A stretch of DNA of 15,035 nucleotides, taken from Candidatus Omnitrophota bacterium (GTDB lineage Bacteria; Omnitrophota; Gorgyraeia; S143-82). Of this stretch, positions 12,853-15,035 are shown piece after piece. The stretch lies in assembly GCA_027034965.1 (NCBI GenBank), contig JALVWL010000056.1, positions 1 to 15,035 on the forward strand, written 5' to 3'. Both the position numbers and the translations under genes were made by a program. The notes beneath the pieces are model-generated. The model did not search any database, was not told where the DNA came from, and saw only the letters and a list, made by a program, of their open reading frames with translations. Numbering within the stretch: the first letter of the stretch is position 1; every line of letters begins with the position of its first letter.

Positions 12853-13869
12853 ATGATTATAGTGATGAAATCATCTGCAACTCAGCAGGATATAGACCAT
12901 GTAATTGAGAGGGTTGAGAAACTTGGTCTGAAGACGATGCTTTCCAGAGGAATAGAGAGGACGATAATAGGTGTAATAGGAGATGAGTCTTTACTTCTGG
13001 GCCAGCCTATTGAGGCATTTCCGGGTGTGGAGAAGGTAATGCCTGTTATGGCGCCCTATAAGTTGGTGTCAAGGGAATTCAAACCAGAATCAACGGTTAT
13101 TCGTTTTCCCAATGGGGTTGAGATTGGCGGGGATAAGATTGTTGTTATGGCAGGCCCATGCTCTATAGAGAATATAGACCTTCTTAGGGATATCGCAAAG
13201 GCAGTGAAGAAGGATGGTGCCCTGATATTAAGGGGCGGTGCCTTTAAGCCCCGCACTTCTCCCTATGCATTTCAGGGATTAGGTGAGGAGGGCCTTAAGT
13301 ATATGAGACAAGTGGCAGATGAGCTTGGACTTCTGACAATAACCGAGGTAATGGAACCGAGACAGGTAGAACTTGTTGCCAGCTATGCGGATATACTCCA
13401 GATAGGTGCCAGGAATATGCAAAACTTCAATCTCCTCAAGGAGGTTGGTCGGATAAAGAAGCCTGTTATGCTAAAGCGTGGTCTTTGCGCTACTATTAAG
13501 GAATGGTTGATGTCAGCGGAGTATATATTGAAAGAAGGCAACTTTGAGGTGATATTGTGTGAAAGGGGTATAAGGACATTTGAAGAATATACACGCAATA
13601 CACTGGACATAAATGCGATACCAGCGGTCAAGCAGTTATCTCACCTTCCAGTGATTGTTGATCCCAGCCATGGAACAGGTAAACGTTCTCTCATAAAGTC
13701 AGTGTCAATGGCTGCGATTGCTGCTGGTGCAGATGGCCTTATGATAGAGGTGCATACTAATCCTGAAGAGGCCCTTTCGGACGGTGCACAGTCCTTGACG
13801 CCCGAGCTATTCCATGAGCTTATGGTGGAGGCCGCAAGGGTTGCAGGGGCGGTTGGCAGGGAGATGTAA
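12853..13869 (+). CDS. aroF: 3-deoxy-7-phosphoheptulonate (DAHP) synthase, type I-beta with regulatory domain
   Basis: This enzyme condenses phosphoenolpyruvate and erythrose 4-phosphate into DAHP, the entry step of the shikimate pathway. Residues 1-~68 form an ACT-like/ferredoxin-like domain (MIIVMKSSATQQDIDHVIER) that in Thermotoga-type enzymes mediates inhibition by Tyr or Phe. The barrel follows, with GPCS containing Cys103, KPRTSPYAFQG (132-142), GARNMQNF (185-192) and PVMLKRG (204-210). His273 in DPSHGTG, Glu299 in IEVH and Asp310 are the expected metal ligands along with Cys103. Length (338 aa) is typical of the subgroup. Start ATG 12853 has GGAGG at 12841-12845. It lies between hisC and the deacetylase gene, whose ATG overlaps its stop. 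Confidence 0.95.
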   Translation: MIIVMKSSATQQDIDHVIERVEKLGLKTMLSRGIERTIIGVIGDESLLLGQPIEAFPGVEKVMPVMAPYKLVSREFKPESTVIRFPNGVEIGGDKIVVMAGPCSIENIDLLRDIAKAVKKDGALILRGGAFKPRTSPYAFQGLGEEGLKYMRQVADELGLLTITEVMEPRQVELVASYADILQIGARNMQNFNLLKEVGRIKKPVMLKRGLCATIKEWLMSAEYILKEGNFEVILCERGIRTFEEYTRNTLDINAIPAVKQLSHLPVIVDPSHGTGKRSLIKSVSMAAIAAGADGLMIEVHTNPEEALSDGAQSLTPELFHELMVEAARVAGAVGREM

Positions 13870-14861
13870 TGCCCAAGGGCAGAAAGGGAAGGCGATCTAA
13901 GTCCTCTTTGCCTGTACTCCATATCGCCTTTGTTGTAGTCTTTGTTTTGGCTTTCCTTGAGGCGCTTATTATCTCTGGCCTGTTTAAGGAGAATCTTGCG
14001 TTAAAGGCAAGGTTGAAAACAGGCAGTCAATCACAATTAGAGGCAAAACCATCTGTGCGGCAAGGCAATACAAGGACTAGAAATAAGATTGCTGCTAAGA
14101 AGAGGCAGAGAAAGGTTGTCTCTGAGAAGACCCTATATACTGCCTCTGGAGTTGGGATTAGGCCTGCCTCGAAGAAAAAAAAGCCTTTGCCCAAGCTGGT
14201 GATTGTACTGGATGATTGGGGCTACTCTAATCAGAATTTTTATTATTTAAGGGATATAGCGCTGAAGCTGGATATATCTGTACTTCCCAATCATAGATAT
14301 AGCCGTGCGGCTGCAGAGATGGCCCATCGCTATGGAAAAGAGGTTATGCTCCACCTTCCAATGGAGCCCCTAAATCTGGATAAGAGGTATTGGGAAGGGG
14401 TTACGATAACGACGGATATGGATAATGAGCAGATAAGGCAGACAGTATTGAGCCTCTTAGATTCGGTTCCTTATGTAATGGGAGTAAACAATCATATGGG
14501 TTCAAAGGCGACTGCCGATAGACGGGTGATGGATACCGTGGCAGGGGCCTTAAAGGGGAGAGTGATATTTCTGGTGGACAGTGTGTCTAGTTCCTCTTCT
14601 GTAGTGTGTAAAGCGGCCAGGAATAATGGGATGAGGTGTTTGAAGAGAGATGTCTTTATAGACAATGATTCTAATATCTCTTACATAAAGTCTCAATTAA
14701 GACGTGCTCTGCGTATTGCAGAGAAAAAGGGATATGCGGTTGCCATTGGTCACGATCGCGTGAATACATTGAGGGCCATATTGGAGATGGAAACAGAGCT
14801 CTTGACCAGGGCAGAGGTGGTTACAGCAGGTGAACTAGTTTCGTCTTTTGATACTAATTGA
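13869..14861 (+). CDS. Divergent polysaccharide deacetylase family protein (YibQ-like)
   Basis: This 330-aa protein is of the divergent polysaccharide deacetylase family. A basic N-terminus (KGRKGRRSK) precedes one membrane helix (about 15-38). A Lys/Arg-rich linker to about 107 suggests a periplasmic or outer-face catalytic domain held by an N-terminal anchor. The domain starts KLVIVLDDWGYS with Asp115-Asp116. It continues with HLPMEP (162-167), NNHMGSKAT (207-215), VDSVSSSSS (236-244) and IGHDRVNTL (293-301), all at family positions. In many relatives the equivalent of VDSVSS reads DSRT; here the Arg-Thr is replaced. The ATG overlaps the aroF stop by one base (TAATG), so translation is coupled. 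A cell-envelope polysaccharide substrate is assumed from the family. The link to aromatic synthesis is only positional. Confidence 0.85.
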   Translation: MPKGRKGRRSKSSLPVLHIAFVVVFVLAFLEALIISGLFKENLALKARLKTGSQSQLEAKPSVRQGNTRTRNKIAAKKRQRKVVSEKTLYTASGVGIRPASKKKKPLPKLVIVLDDWGYSNQNFYYLRDIALKLDISVLPNHRYSRAAAEMAHRYGKEVMLHLPMEPLNLDKRYWEGVTITTDMDNEQIRQTVLSLLDSVPYVMGVNNHMGSKATADRRVMDTVAGALKGRVIFLVDSVSSSSSVVCKAARNNGMRCLKRDVFIDNDSNISYIKSQLRRALRIAEKKGYAVAIGHDRVNTLRAILEMETELLTRAEVVTAGELVSSFDTN

Positions 14862-14890
14862 AGATGTGATAAAATCTATAATCTATAATC

Positions 14891-15035
14891 CCAAATTATG
14901 CAATAATATTAACTAAAAACTAAAAACGCAAAACTAAAAACCACAACGCAAGTTTTGAGGATAGAGAAGGGAGAATGAAGCATGAAGGATTTTTATTTGC
15001 TGGGATATTTTTCTTTCTTAATAAAAAATTTCCTT
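14891..15035 (+). mobile_element. MITE-like element, copy 3 (cut by window end)
   Basis: It starts with CCAAATTATGCA and has the same orientation as copy 2. It shares the AAAACTAAAAACCACAACG block, the GTTTTGAG junction, the purine-rich arm and the AT-rich loop. Compared with copy 2, about 75 bp just inside the left end are missing, including the TGATATAAT motif. Just before it, 14862-14890 holds a short direct repeat of ATCTATA and no gene or terminator. Confidence 0.75.

Overview
The window is a gene-dense bacterial chromosome segment with moderate to low GC. It reads as an uncultivated or poorly sampled lineage, but no 16S or other phylogenetic marker is present, so I do not assign a phylum. 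The core genes are ordinary bacterial housekeeping genes: secG, a type I-beta glutamine synthetase, uvrC, hisC, a DAHP synthase of Thermotoga-like size and layout, and a YibQ-type polysaccharide deacetylase. Between them lie AT-rich intergenic stretches filled with at least two families of interspersed repeats.

Layout: 1-2237 (+) holds secG overlapping a membrane-anchored family 5 peptide-binding protein. 2230-3602 is an accessory patch. It contains a Phd/PIN toxin-antitoxin pair with its own promoter, set between near-perfect 64-bp direct repeats. A 304-bp MITE-like element follows, then a promoter and a 10-codon leader ORF. 3603-5735 (+) encodes a secreted, repeat-rich surface protein. 5844-7097 (-) is a compact uvrC that lacks its usual middle region and C-terminal HhH domain. 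7289-8761 (+) is glnA with a clear promoter, RBS and terminator. 8828-9193 is a second copy of the MITE-like element. Right at its end starts a BioG-like esterase ORF that looks trimmed at its N-terminus. 9856-11532 (+) is a CPA2-type cation/proton antiporter with a C-terminal CBS pair. 11658-11731 is tRNA-Arg(ACG), followed 28 nt later by hisC, aroF and a divergent polysaccharide deacetylase, tightly packed as one operon. The window ends inside a third copy of the MITE-like element.

How the genes fit together: hisC and aroF suggest aromatic amino acid synthesis (DAHP synthase at the entry, HisC-type aminotransferase at the end). SecG and the solute-binding protein act at the membrane. glnA provides ammonia assimilation. 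The most distinctive features are the two repeat families, the toxin-antitoxin cassette between direct repeats, the compact UvrC, and promoters placed so close to the start codons of uvrC and the antiporter that leaderless mRNAs are predicted. All functional calls are from reading the sequence; no database search was run.
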